NCBI GenBank assembly: GCA_002841945.1
Contig: PHBI01000046.1
Span: 1-38,561 of the forward strand
Length of the DNA stretch: 38,561 nucleotides
Source of the DNA: Deltaproteobacteria bacterium HGW-Deltaproteobacteria-14
Lineage (GTDB): Bacteria > Myxococcota_A > UBA9042 > PHBI01
Direction of reading: 5' to 3'
In this document: positions 27,828 to 36,289 of the stretch, piece by piece
Layout: every line of letters starts with the position of its first letter
Position numbering within the stretch: position 1 is the stretch's first letter
The notes under the pieces: generated by a model
Database searches by the model: none
Told to the model about the DNA's origin: nothing
Seen by the model: only the letters and a program-made list of their open reading frames with translations
Position numbers and translations under genes: made by a program

Positions 27828-29732
27828 CTACTCGGCGATGATGGCCGGGATGGTGTTGATCCGCATCCCGAGGCTCATCGACTCCTTGATGCCGTCGCCG
27901 TCGAGGTCGATGTCCGCCGGGAGCAACCCGAGGAGACCGAGGGCCGCGTCCTTGTCGATGGGCAGCGAGCCGGGGTCGAGGCCGGAGATCGCCGCCTCGA
28001 GCTGGGACTTCGGGATGGCGCCGCCGATGACCGCGCTCAGGCTCGTGATCTTGCCGTTCTCCTCGGTGTAGCTGGCGCGCACCCGCGCCCACGCGATGGT
28101 CACCGACAGCAGCGACCCGCCCTGCAGGGGCAGGACCATGCTGATGAGGCTGTTGGTGCCGCCGGCCACCAGCTCGCCGTTGACGATCTGGGCGTTGTCG
28201 AACGAGAAGTACGGCACGCAGTTCTGGTCGAAGGACAGCTGGGCGACGTCGTACTCGCAGGTGTCGTGCTGGAAGTCGCACAGGGCCGCCTCGGAGGCGT
28301 CGGTGAGCCCGCTGTCGTAGACGTGCATCGCGAACGGCTCGCCGTCCCAGGTCAGGTCCTTGAGATCGACGATCCACTTGACCACGCCGTCGTTGACGCT
28401 GGCGGCGACGCTGTCGTTGAGGAGCGCCCCGATGATGCCGAGGGCGTTGTCGACGCCGCCGCTGCAGTCGGAGTCCGGCGCGCAGGTGCTCGGGTCGCTG
28501 TCGACGTCGAGACCCGAGCCCTGGTTGCCGTCGTTGGCGAGCTCGAGGCTCGTGATCTTGTTGGCGTGGTCGGTGACCGTGACCGGGCACAGCGCGCACT
28601 GGTTGGTCTTGGCCCCGAAGCACTCGCCGGCCACGCAGACGTCGTTGATGGTGCAGGCGTCGCCGTCATCGCAGCCGCCCGCGGCGAACAGGTGGAGGCA
28701 GCCGAGGACCGGATGGCACGAGTCGAGGGTGCAGCTGTTGAGGTCCTCGCAGTCATTCGCCGTGCCCCCAGCGCAGGTGCCGCCGACGTCGCAGACCTCG
28801 CCCGTGGTGCAGGGGTTGCCGTCCTCGCACGGCCCGGTGAACGCCGCGTGCTGGCAGTTGCCGCCGGTCAAGCAGGTGTCGTGCGTACACGGATCACTGT
28901 CGTCGCAGAGGGCGTCGGGATCGTGGGTGCAGCCGACGCCGGGCACGCAGGCGTCGAGGGTGCAGGCGTCGGCGTCGTCGCAGTCGAGCGCGTCGGCGCC
29001 GGCGCCGCAGACGCCGCCCTCGCAGGCGTCCCCGACCGTGCAGGGATCGCCGTCGTCGCACTCCCCGGTGACGTTGCTGTTCACGCAGCCGATGGCCGCG
29101 ACGCAGCTGCGCGTGACACACGCGTTGTCGCTCGAGCAGTCGAGGGTGCCCTTGGCGACGCACGCGCCGAGCTCGCAGACCTCGTTCGTGGTGCAGGCGT
29201 CGCTGTCGTCGCACGGCGCGCCCTCGGCCAGGGTCACGAAGGTCGGCCCGCCGCTGGCGTTGGCGTCGCAGACGCGGCAGCCGTTGCCCGGGTCGGGGCC
29301 GTTGTGGGCGACGCAGGCGACGGCGTCACCGGTGGTCAAACAGAAGCCGGCGACCCGCGTGTTCTGGCAGCTGCCGTCGGCGCTGCACTTGTCGAGGGTG
29401 CAGGAGAGCCCGTCGTCACACGTGACCGCCACCCCGACGCACGCGCCGCCGGCGTCGCACGCGTCGCCGGTGGTGCAGGGGTCGCCGTCGTCGCAGGGGG
29501 TGTTCTCGGCGCAGCCGGGGATGGTGTCCACGCCGCCCCCGGTGTCCACGCCGGTGTCGGGCGCGGCGCTGTCCCCGCCGCCGCCGGTGTCCTCGGTGAC
29601 CTCGGCCACGGTGTCCGTCGCGCCCCCGGAGTCGCCCCCACACCCGGCGGCGAGCCACCCGACGACAGCGAGCAGCCCGCAGACGCGGTGGGCGGCGAGG
29701 AGGTGGGTCGCAGGCGAGCGGTCGCGGCGCAT
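27828..29732 (-). CDS. Large lipoprotein with Cys-rich CDDGDxCT repeats
   Basis: A 634-residue surface lipoprotein (lipobox LAAGC, Cys31). After a Thr/Asp/Gly-rich tether it carries around eight to ten tandem Cys-rich units of the form C-D-D-(G/S/A)-(D/N)-x-C-T-x-(4-8)-C-x-G-x-C over about residues 75-400. These units probably bind metal or form disulfide knots and are common in myxobacterial and related genomes. The C-terminal 230 residues (from CALCPVTVTDHANKITSLELA) form a separate, mostly beta region with DVDSDPSTCAPDSDCSGGVDNALG and a final DIDLDGDGIKESMSLGMRI, an EF-hand-like Asp-rich loop. GGAG lies upstream of the ATG. The function is unknown. Confidence 0.87.
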   Translation of the reverse strand: MRRDRSPATHLLAAHRVCGLLAVVGWLAAGCGGDSGGATDTVAEVTEDTGGGGDSAAPDTGVDTGGGVDTIPGCAENTPCDDGDPCTTGDACDAGGACVGVAVTCDDGLSCTLDKCSADGSCQNTRVAGFCLTTGDAVACVAHNGPDPGNGCRVCDANASGGPTFVTLAEGAPCDDSDACTTNEVCELGACVAKGTLDCSSDNACVTRSCVAAIGCVNSNVTGECDDGDPCTVGDACEGGVCGAGADALDCDDADACTLDACVPGVGCTHDPDALCDDSDPCTHDTCLTGGNCQHAAFTGPCEDGNPCTTGEVCDVGGTCAGGTANDCEDLNSCTLDSCHPVLGCLHLFAAGGCDDGDACTINDVCVAGECFGAKTNQCALCPVTVTDHANKITSLELANDGNQGSGLDVDSDPSTCAPDSDCSGGVDNALGIIGALLNDSVAASVNDGVVKWIVDLKDLTWDGEPFAMHVYDSGLTDASEAALCDFQHDTCEYDVAQLSFDQNCVPYFSFDNAQIVNGELVAGGTNSLISMVLPLQGGSLLSVTIAWARVRASYTEENGKITSLSAVIGGAIPKSQLEAAISGLDPGSLPIDKDAALGLLGLLPADIDLDGDGIKESMSLGMRINTIPAIIAE

Positions 29733-29874
29733 GGCGATCTCCGGGTGGATGGCGGTCGGCTCTGGCGTTGGAGCGCCGTAACCTAGCTGGTCCGGCGGCT
29801 TCGGCGCAACCACCCGGCCCCCGAGACGCGCTCGACCTTTGACCTCCCGCGACCGCTCTGGGAGCATCCCGCCG

Positions 29875-30993
29875 ATGCACCCGACGCCGCCCCTCATCGC
29901 CGCCCTCCTGATCGCCGCTTGCGCGGGCGAGCGTCCCCCGACGCCGCCCGCCGGGGCCCACGCCCTGGCGGCCCTCGACCTGACCGCGCTGCGCCTGCTC
30001 CCGGCGGTCGCCGTGGCCGCGCCGCCGGTGACCGCGGACGCGGTGCCCGCCTTCGATCGCCCCTTCGCCGACCTCGCCCCGGGGACGAGCGCCTCGATCG
30101 GGACGACGCGCGACGGCTACTTGGTCGGCGGCGTGCCGCTCCCCACCTCGGGGCCGCTCGCCGCCCGGCCGCTGAGCGTCCGCCGCGACGCCGTCTACGC
30201 GACCCCGACGCTGGTGCGCGCCCTCGGCCGCGCCGCCGAGCGGGTCGATCGGGCCTGGCCCGGGAGCGTCCTGTGGGCCGGTGACGCCAGCGCCGCGGGT
30301 GGAGGCGACCTGCCGGGCCACGCGAGCCACAACAGCGGCCGCGACGTCGACCTGGCGTTCTACCGCCGCGGCGCCGACGGCCGGCTCGCGGACATCCCGA
30401 CGCTGACCGCGTTTGGGGGCGATCTGCGCGCGGCTGCCGGGCTCCGCTTCGACGCGGCGCGCAACTGGGCGCTGGTGGCGGCGCTGCTCGAGGACCCCGA
30501 GGTCGAGGTGCAGTGGATCTTCGTCGCTTCGTATCTGCGAGATGCGATGCTCGACGAGGCCCGCGCGACCGCCGCCAGGCCGGAGCTCATCGAGCAGGCG
30601 AGCCAGGTTCTAGCTCAGCCTTCGGACTCCTCACCCCACGCCGAGCACTTCCACGTGCGCATCTATTGCGGCGCAGAAGAACGCCTCGCGGGCTGCCTCG
30701 ACGCCCGCCCCTTCCACCCCTGGGCTCATCGTCGCGACGCGGACCTCGATCGCTTCGTCGACGGGCTCCTACCCTTCCTCGACCACGGCTGGAGCGACGA
30801 GCTCGAGTGGGCGATCACGCGACTGGTGCGCATGAACGCGACCTCGGCGAGCGACCGCCTGCGGCGCCTGACCTCCGACCCCGACCCGCGGGTCGCCGCG
30901 CTGGCGACGGACGCCGTGGACTTCTTGACCGGCCGCCGCACCCCCGCCGCGTGGGCGCGGTGGCGGGCCCCCGAGGGCGTGCTCGAGGACTGA
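29875..30993 (+). CDS. MepA-type murein endopeptidase, predicted lipoprotein
   Basis: A penicillin-insensitive murein endopeptidase-like protein of 372 residues; the family cuts peptidoglycan cross-links in the periplasm with Zn2+. Metal ligands of the LAS group are visible: His152 and Asp159 in SHNSGRDVDLAFY, and the HxH pair His258/His260 in EHFHVRIYC. The N-terminus has a lipobox-like LIAAC (Cys16), so it is probably lipid-anchored, unlike the soluble E. coli enzyme. The C-terminal about 100 residues are an extra alpha-helical piece (LEWAITRLVRMNAT, DPDPRVAALATDAVDFLTG) resembling one or two HEAT-like helical repeats. GGGAG lies upstream of the ATG. It is divergent from the Cys-rich lipoprotein gene. 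Confidence 0.88.
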   Translation: MHPTPPLIAALLIAACAGERPPTPPAGAHALAALDLTALRLLPAVAVAAPPVTADAVPAFDRPFADLAPGTSASIGTTRDGYLVGGVPLPTSGPLAARPLSVRRDAVYATPTLVRALGRAAERVDRAWPGSVLWAGDASAAGGGDLPGHASHNSGRDVDLAFYRRGADGRLADIPTLTAFGGDLRAAAGLRFDAARNWALVAALLEDPEVEVQWIFVASYLRDAMLDEARATAARPELIEQASQVLAQPSDSSPHAEHFHVRIYCGAEERLAGCLDARPFHPWAHRRDADLDRFVDGLLPFLDHGWSDELEWAITRLVRMNATSASDRLRRLTSDPDPRVAALATDAVDFLTGRRTPAAWARWRAPEGVLED

Positions 30994-31005
30994 CCGAAGG
31001 GGACG

Positions 31006-31040
31006 CGGCCGCCCGCGGAGAGCGACCCGCGAGGCGGCCG
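31006..31040 (+). terminator. Stem-loop after the mepA-like gene
   Basis: CGGCCGCC (31006-31013) pairs with GGCGGCCG (31033-31040), and the stem extends inward by CGCGG/CCGCG with one bulge. It starts 12 bases after the stop and has no U-tract. Confidence 0.4.
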
Positions 31041-31051
31041 ATGGGGGAGTC

Positions 31052-31084
31052 AAAAAAGGAGACGCCCGCGGGAGGCGGGCGTCT
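31052..31084 (-). terminator. Intrinsic terminator of the 501-residue membrane protein gene
   Basis: On the minus strand, a perfect 10-bp stem AGACGCCCGC/GCGGGCGTCT with a 5-base loop is followed by CC and six T residues (31057-31052), 31 bases after the stop. It is the only classical hairpin-plus-U-tract in the window. Confidence 0.88.
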
Positions 31085-31115
31085 GCTTGTTCGTGCGACT
31101 CGTCCCGAGCCTCCG

Positions 31116-32621
31116 CTACTGCGGCGCGGGAGCGTCCTCGACCGGGACGGCGGCGATCTCCGAGCAGACGTTTCTCGCCTCGTCCTCGCAGTCCTTCTTC
31201 GTGAGCGCCGAGATGGCCTTCTCCTTGGCCTCCCACCACGGGGTGAAGTCGCCGCGGGTGAGCACCTCGTGAGCCTTCTTGAAGACCTCTTCGTCCTTGA
31301 ATCCGTTGCGGTTGAGGATGCGCTCGAGGGTGTCGCTCGGGATGTCCTTGTAGGCCATCTCCTTCATCACCTGGTAGCAGAAGAGCGCGCACTCGGCCTG
31401 CGCGTAGTTCTTCATCTGCGTCTCGGGCTTCGGGATCAGATCCACGCCCGGCCAGTCCATCGAGTAGTTCGGCGAGCCGCGGCGCCAGTCGTTCTTGCGC
31501 CAGACGAACTCGCGCGGCTCGTAGCCCTCACGGGTGATCTGGATGCGGTACTCGTAGCTGTAGGCGTTGATGACCGCGCCGAGCTTGTAGAAGCCGTCGG
31601 TGCCCTTGCAGTTCTGGCTGTCCGCGTTCCACGTCGGCCACTGGTCGGTGCACTTGTCGGTCTCGAAGATCGGCAGGTTCTTGAGCGGGACCTCCTTGAC
31701 GAACTGCTTGTCGGTCAGCTCGGAGGTCTTGTTCTTCAGCTGGCGCTCGCAGCGCTTCTGCGACCGCAGCGCCTCGGTCATGATGACCTCGGGGGAGGTC
31801 TCGACGAAGAGGCCGTCGCACACCAGGTCCCCGGGGCCCGCCTCGTTGCGTGTCCAGGCCTTGCCCTCTTGCACGTACTTCGTCTCGAAGACGTCGACCC
31901 GCGCGTCCTCGGGGAAGTAGGTGAGGATGGCGTCGCCGTAGATGTGGCGCGACCGGTAGTCCTCGGCCTTCCACCGCGCCTCCGCGGCGCGGCGCTCCTT
32001 CTCGACGTAGATCTGGAGGCAGTTCAGGTTGCCCGGCGGCTCCGGCGGCACCGGCAGCACCGGCTCCATCGTCTTCTGGTCCATGGCGCAGTTGGTGCCG
32101 GCCAAGAACCACGACATGCGCGTGCTCGCGTCGCCGTCGACCATCAGATAGACGACGCCGCCGATGATGAGCAGGACCGCGATGATCAGCGCCACCACCG
32201 CCGGGCGGTTGACCCGCTCGGTCAGATAGGGGCGGTCGGGGACGAAGCGATCCCCCGCCTCCTGATCGATGACGTCGGCCCCGAAGAGCCCCTCGCTGTG
32301 CGGGTTGATCTCGAGCACGCTCCCGACCTCCGCGGGCTGGACCCGGTGGGATCCCGCCGGCGCCTTGGCGGGCGGCGTGCTCTGCGACTCGACGCCGAGC
32401 TCGGGCAGCTCCGGCACCTGCGGGGGCGCCTTGGCCTCTGCGGCCTTGCGCGCCAGCTCCTGGGCCTTCGCGGCGGCCTCGGCGGCAGCCTTCGCGGCGG
32501 CCTCGGCGGCAGCGTGGGCCGCAGCTAGCTCAGCCGCAGCGTCCTTCGCGGTCTCGGCGGCGGATCCCGCGTCGGCTGGGGTCTCGGCCGTCGGATCCTG
32601 GGTGTCGCCGTCGTTCGCCAT
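31116..32621 (-). CDS. Single-pass membrane protein of unknown function with an Ala-rich helix
   Basis: A 501-residue protein in three parts. Residues 1-66 are acidic then strongly Ala-rich (AAAEAAAKAAAEAAAKAQEL), probably a long helix or coiled coil in the cytoplasm. A Pro-rich linker leads to a single membrane helix (141-160, AVVALIIAVLLIIGGVVYLM). The C-terminal 340 residues should be periplasmic. They hold about ten cysteines (such as CALFC and DCEDEARNVC) and many aromatic/charged residues, but I recognise no family. ATG 32621 is preceded by GAGGTGAG. It has its own promoter (32717-32746) and a strong terminator, so it is a single-gene unit. Confidence 0.8.
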   Translation of the reverse strand: MANDGDTQDPTAETPADAGSAAETAKDAAAELAAAHAAAEAAAKAAAEAAAKAQELARKAAEAKAPPQVPELPELGVESQSTPPAKAPAGSHRVQPAEVGSVLEINPHSEGLFGADVIDQEAGDRFVPDRPYLTERVNRPAVVALIIAVLLIIGGVVYLMVDGDASTRMSWFLAGTNCAMDQKTMEPVLPVPPEPPGNLNCLQIYVEKERRAAEARWKAEDYRSRHIYGDAILTYFPEDARVDVFETKYVQEGKAWTRNEAGPGDLVCDGLFVETSPEVIMTEALRSQKRCERQLKNKTSELTDKQFVKEVPLKNLPIFETDKCTDQWPTWNADSQNCKGTDGFYKLGAVINAYSYEYRIQITREGYEPREFVWRKNDWRRGSPNYSMDWPGVDLIPKPETQMKNYAQAECALFCYQVMKEMAYKDIPSDTLERILNRNGFKDEEVFKKAHEVLTRGDFTPWWEAKEKAISALTKKDCEDEARNVCSEIAAVPVEDAPAPQ

Positions 32622-32716
32622 GCTCACCTCGCGGGAGGGGCACCGCGGCCCGCTCCGATGTGGAACCACGCCGTATGCCCCTGCGAGCGTGCACACGAGG
32701 GCCCGGCGAGGGGCGG

Positions 32717-32746
32717 ATGATAGACATGCGCTCCAGAGAGCGTCAA
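32717..32746 (-). promoter_or_regulatory. Sigma70-type promoter of the 501-residue membrane protein gene
   Basis: Minus strand TTGACG (32746-32741), an 18-base spacer and TATCAT (32722-32717). Each box matches consensus at five of six positions. The predicted start is near 32710, giving a leader of about 90 bases. Confidence 0.65.
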
Positions 32747-32883
32747 GCCTGGGTTTGAAGGCTCACGGCCCCCCGAGGAGCGGCGTGCTGCACCGCGAAG
32801 CGACCGCGCGGTCCCAGGACACCGATCCACAGTCCCGCGAAGCCAGCTTTGGGCCGGTGTCCACGCCGCGCGAGCGGCCGGGG

Positions 32884-33342
32884 CTAGAAGGTGCGCTCCG
32901 TGTCGATCAGCAGGGTCACGGGGCCGTCGTTCACCGAGGCGACCGCCATGTGCGTCTGGAACCGGCCGGTCGCGACGTGGGAGACGTGGCGCCGCGCCCG
33001 CGCGACGAAGGCGTCCACGAGGCGCTCGGCGGCGACCGGCTCGAGCGCCCGAACGAAGGACGGCCGGCGCCCCTTGCGGCAGTCCCCGTACAAGGTGAAC
33101 TGGCTGACGACGAGCAAGGCGCCGCCGACGTCGACGAGCCCCAGGTTCATCTTCCCGTCGGCGTCGTCGAACACCCGCAGGGCGCAGACCTTGTCGGCCA
33201 GCGCGATCGCCTCGGCCTCACCGTCGCCGGCCCCAGCGCCGAGCAGCACGAGCAACCCCGGCGCCCCCGCCGGGATCGCCCCGACGAGCTCCCCGTCCAC
33301 CGTCACCTGCGCCTCGCTGACGCGCTGCACCACCGCTCTCAC
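32884..33342 (-). CDS. dtd: D-aminoacyl-tRNA deacylase Dtd
   Basis: Dtd hydrolyses D-amino acids (and Gly mischarged on tRNA-Ala) from tRNA. The 152-residue product has normal length and both signature motifs: SQFTLYGDCRKGRRPSF (catalytic Ser-Gln-Phe-Thr) and NDGPVT near the C-terminus, with the cis Gly-Pro pair that excludes L-aminoacyl groups. It starts MRAVVQRVSEAQVTVDG, also typical. It lies upstream of the 501-residue protein gene but is separated from it by 262 bases containing a promoter, so it is probably independent. Confidence 0.97.
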   Translation of the reverse strand: MRAVVQRVSEAQVTVDGELVGAIPAGAPGLLVLLGAGAGDGEAEAIALADKVCALRVFDDADGKMNLGLVDVGGALLVVSQFTLYGDCRKGRRPSFVRALEPVAAERLVDAFVARARRHVSHVATGRFQTHMAVASVNDGPVTLLIDTERTF

Positions 33343-33516
33343 CGCTCCCCCCCAGCGACGCTTCGTCGCGCTGCCCAGTGACGTGCCCGCGCCCGGTTGA
33401 CAGGCGGTCGGGCGCCGTCTCTCCTATCAAGGATCCCGGGGGCGCGCCACGGCGCGCCACGGATCAGGCGCGGCGATCGCGCCCCCCGCCGCTTCGCCCA
33501 TGAGGAGTTCCGCCGG

Positions 33517-34953
33517 ATGCCTATTCACCCGATCCAGGCCGCCGTCGACATGCTCAGCCGCGACTCGCGCCTGCGCCACGGCGCGAACGACGCCGTCGCG
33601 TACCTCATGGATCTTCTCTACTACGGCGAGTTCTCGATCTTCGAGCAGGTCAGCTCGGGGGGCGCGTTCGAGCGCGTCAACCTCATCGGCAGCAAGCGCG
33701 GCGACGGCAGCGGTCAGCCCCCGCTGTGGCTCATCAGCTACATCAACTCGAGCGTCGACCCGGTCCCCGCCCACTGGGCGTCGACCGACGGCGCCCCGTT
33801 CGCCGCGCGCGCCCGCACCGCGAGCGGCCTCCTCCACGGCCTCGGCGCGACGAGCGGCAAGGTCGACGCGGTGCTGAAGATCCTCGCGGCGTCTCGCTTC
33901 CGCCTCGAGGAGCTGCGCCGCCCCATCCACGTCGTCGCCCTGTCGGGCGAGGAGAGCGCCGGCTCCGGGGTCCGCTCGCTGCTGGCCACCGGGCCGACCC
34001 CGCACGGGGTCGCGGTGATCGGCGCGCCCACGAACCTCGAGCTGTGGACCGACCACCCGGGCTGCATCGCGCTGCGCCTCGAGCTGAACCGCCGCCTGCG
34101 CCATCGCCGCATGCCGCCCTCGCGGGGCGTCTTCGAGGTCGAGATCACGGGCCGCTCCGCCCACGCCCAGCACCCCGAGCTCGGCGACGACGCCATCGTG
34201 AGGGGCCTCGCGACGCTCGCCCGCCTGCGCGAGACCGCCGACATCCGGATCCTCGGGTTCGAGGCCGGCGAGACCGCGAACCGCGTACCCGGGCGCTGCA
34301 TCCTCCGGGTAGCGACCAGCACCGACGACCTGCCGGACCTCGGCCCCGGCGCCGTCGTCCGCCCCGTCGCGGACGGCACCGCCCTCCCCTTCCCCCTCGA
34401 CGGGCTCTTCGACGCCTGGCTGAAGGCGCGCGACGCCGGGATCGGCGCCGTGACCGAGCGGCTCGGCGTGCAGCGCAACGCGGCCTCGGCGCGGCCGCGC
34501 CTGGCGACCTCGACCGGCTGGCTCCGCACCGACCGCAACGCGGTGTCCGGCGCGGTCATGCTCTGGACCGGGCCCGGGGTCTCGACCCGCGAGATCTGCG
34601 AGCAGTTCGCCCACGCTGTCCAGCACGCGCTCGTCGGCGAGGACGAGATCGAGGTCGACATCGAGGTCATCCAGGATCGCCCGGCCTTCGCGGCCTCGGA
34701 CATCGACCCGGACTTCCTCACCGCCACGCGCTACGCCGCCAACGCCGCGGGGCTCGTCCCTGCGGTCACCGGCGGCACCCTGACCACCGACGCCGCCCTC
34801 TTGCGCCAGGCGGGCCTGCAGACGCTGGTCTTCGGCCCCGGCCGCGGGCCCGCGGACCTGTACCGGGACGACGAGGCGCTGCCCATCAACCACCTCGAGG
34901 CCGCGTTCAAGTTCTACGTCGCGCTCATCCAGCGGTGGTGCGTCGACAGCTGA
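33517..34953 (+). CDS. M20-family peptidase homologue lacking most metal ligands
   Basis: A 478-residue protein with M20 (ArgE/DapE/carboxypeptidase G2) architecture: catalytic-type domain, a lid domain inserted with the typical GRSAHAQHPELGDDAI (212-226), and a C-terminal TTDAALLRQAGLQTLVFGPG block. The dizinc site is largely gone. The HxD position reads SVD (79-81), the bridging Asp of the DMKG motif appears as Ser113, the GEPT Glu is Ala170, and the terminal His of HxxNE is Tyr449. The catalytic Glu pair EE (145-146) remains. It is therefore probably non-hydrolytic, or uses another mechanism. ATG 33517 has GAGGAG upstream. Monocistronic, ending before a hairpin (34981-34996). Confidence 0.85.
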   Translation: MPIHPIQAAVDMLSRDSRLRHGANDAVAYLMDLLYYGEFSIFEQVSSGGAFERVNLIGSKRGDGSGQPPLWLISYINSSVDPVPAHWASTDGAPFAARARTASGLLHGLGATSGKVDAVLKILAASRFRLEELRRPIHVVALSGEESAGSGVRSLLATGPTPHGVAVIGAPTNLELWTDHPGCIALRLELNRRLRHRRMPPSRGVFEVEITGRSAHAQHPELGDDAIVRGLATLARLRETADIRILGFEAGETANRVPGRCILRVATSTDDLPDLGPGAVVRPVADGTALPFPLDGLFDAWLKARDAGIGAVTERLGVQRNAASARPRLATSTGWLRTDRNAVSGAVMLWTGPGVSTREICEQFAHAVQHALVGEDEIEVDIEVIQDRPAFAASDIDPDFLTATRYAANAAGLVPAVTGGTLTTDAALLRQAGLQTLVFGPGRGPADLYRDDEALPINHLEAAFKFYVALIQRWCVDS

Positions 34954-35218
34954 GAGGGTGTCTCCCCGTCCTGGCGCGGGGCGTGCGCGAGCACGCGCCG
35001 TGACCCGCTCCGTTGGCGGTCGAGGCGCCGTGGAGCCAGGGAAGGAGCGGGCTCTGGAGACCGAAGGCGTGGTGCGCCCGACGCCCGCGGCGGTCACTCG
35101 CGGCGTCGGCTTGCGGCATTGCAAAAAAGGAGCCCCGCAGCACACCGCGAAACAAGTCCGGGTGCGCCGAGTGGGCTGATCGTGCGCTGCGAAACGGCGC
35201 TCGGCCTCGCGGACGAGC
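34954..35218. other. Intergenic region between the M20-like and carD-like genes
   Basis: A 265-base gap between converging genes. It holds the hairpin at 34981-34996 and a longer-range pair CCCGCTCC/GGAGCGGG around 35003-35052. On the minus strand there is GGGGCTCC followed by six T residues (about 35130-35117), which may mark the 3' end of the carD-like transcript, although I cannot find a good stem before it. No gene is seen. Confidence 0.4.
34981..34996 (+). terminator. Stem-loop after the M20-like gene
   Basis: GCGTGC-GCGA-GCACGC, a 6-bp stem with a GNRA-type loop, flanked by further GC pairing (GGCGCG/CGCGCC). It is 27 bases after the stop and lacks a U-tract. Confidence 0.35.
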
Positions 35219-35746
35219 TCAGGCCTCTACTGCGACCTCTTCCTCGGGCGGATGGGCGTCCGCGAAGATCGTCTCCAGCTCCTGCTCGATCTCGACCTCG
35301 CCCGTCTCACGGGCGATGGAGAGCTCCTTCACGAGCAGGTTCTGCGCCGTGTCGAGCATCTTCTTTTCGCCGAACGAGAGGGTCTTGTCATACTTGAGGA
35401 GATACAGATCCCGCAGGACCTCGGCGACGTCGTAGACCGACCCCGTCTTGATCTTCTCCCAGTAGCGCCGCTGGCGGCGGTTCCATGTCTGCTGGTCGAA
35501 CTTCTCCGGCCGCTCGCGGAGGATCTCATAGACCTCCTCGACCTCTTCGACCGTGATGACCGAGCGCAGACCCACCGAGTTGACCTTGTTGATCGGGATG
35601 CGAATCTTCCGCTCGGTGTCCAACACCCGGAGCACATAGAAGTTCTGCTGCATCCCGGAGATCTCCATGGTCTCGATGCCCATGATCTCCGTAACGCCCT
35701 GCGCCGGATAGACAGCCTTGTCGCCGATCTTGAACGTGGGCTGCAT
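35219..35746 (-). CDS. CdnL/CarD-family RNA polymerase-binding regulator
   Basis: A 175-residue transcription factor of the CarD/CdnL/TRCF family. Such proteins bind the RNA polymerase beta subunit and stabilise open complexes, notably at rRNA promoters. The N-terminal RNAP-interaction domain runs FKIGDKAVYPAQGVTEIMGIE ... FYVLRVLDTERKIRIPINKVNSVGLR (5-61). The helical C-terminal domain follows, with WNRRQRRYWEKIKTGSVYDVAEVLRDLYLL. Size and lack of an HMGA-like tail match CdnL rather than CarD itself. GGAGTG lies upstream of the ATG. Probably monocistronic, with a promoter about 135-163 bases upstream. Confidence 0.95.
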   Translation of the reverse strand: MQPTFKIGDKAVYPAQGVTEIMGIETMEISGMQQNFYVLRVLDTERKIRIPINKVNSVGLRSVITVEEVEEVYEILRERPEKFDQQTWNRRQRRYWEKIKTGSVYDVAEVLRDLYLLKYDKTLSFGEKKMLDTAQNLLVKELSIARETGEVEIEQELETIFADAHPPEEEVAVEA

Positions 35747-35880
35747 TCACACTCCTTCGATACCGACGCGCGTAAGCCGTCTCCGTGCTCTGCCTGGGAC
35801 GACCGGTGCGGCACCGGCAGTGTGGTTGGCGGGGTGAACCTGCTGACCACCGTATGCAGCAGACGGAGGTCGTACGGCCA

Positions 35881-35909
35881 AGTTGACCAGACCTCCCAAC
35901 CCCTGTCAA
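35881..35909 (-). promoter_or_regulatory. Candidate promoter of the cdnL-like gene
   Basis: Minus strand TTGACA (35909-35904), exact 17-base spacer and TCAACT (35886-35881). The -35 is perfect and the -10 is weak (three of six). It would give a leader of about 130 bases containing a CCGGTG-CGG-CACCGG hairpin near 35811-35825. Confidence 0.45.
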
Positions 35910-35969
35910 CGCGACACGCGCCGCCCCGCGCTCCCGAGTCGGGAGGCTTGCGGCGGCGTGGAGAGCGCG

Positions 35970-36287
35970 TCAGCCCTTGAGCTGGCGATGCGCGTCGAGC
36001 AGGCGCTTGACCGTCCGCCCCTCCATCTTCTCGCGCCAGCCGGCGTTCGGCTGGCCCCCGGGGAACTGAAGGCGCGCGATCGCGTCGATCAGACCGGTCT
36101 TGCCGCCATAGGTGTCCTGCACCTTCTTGGCCGAGTCGTAGATGCTCAGGAGCTTGCTGTTGGTGGTACCCATCAGCCTGCTGCGAGTCGCGTCGTCACC
36201 CCCGACCAGCGGCAAGATCGCCGCCACGAGGTCGTTACGCGTCTTGAAGCGCTTCTCCACCATCTGCTTGGGCGTCGGAACAGCCAT
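35970..36287 (-). CDS. Small conserved-looking protein of unknown function after bamD
   Basis: A 105-residue, basic, soluble protein (MAVPTPKQMVEKRFKTRND ... GWREKMEGRTVKRLLDAHRQLKG) with no signal or membrane segment. It is predicted to be mostly alpha-helical with one Gly-rich turn (YGGKTG). I recognise no domain. The reading frame is supported by a GGGAGG ribosome-binding site inside the end of bamD, strong G/C third-position bias and a start only 2 bases after the bamD stop, so it is co-translated with bamD. A role in outer-membrane assembly would be a guess. Confidence 0.75.
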   Translation of the reverse strand: MAVPTPKQMVEKRFKTRNDLVAAILPLVGGDDATRSRLMGTTNSKLLSIYDSAKKVQDTYGGKTGLIDAIARLQFPGGQPNAGWREKMEGRTVKRLLDAHRQLKG

Positions 36288-36289
36288 TC

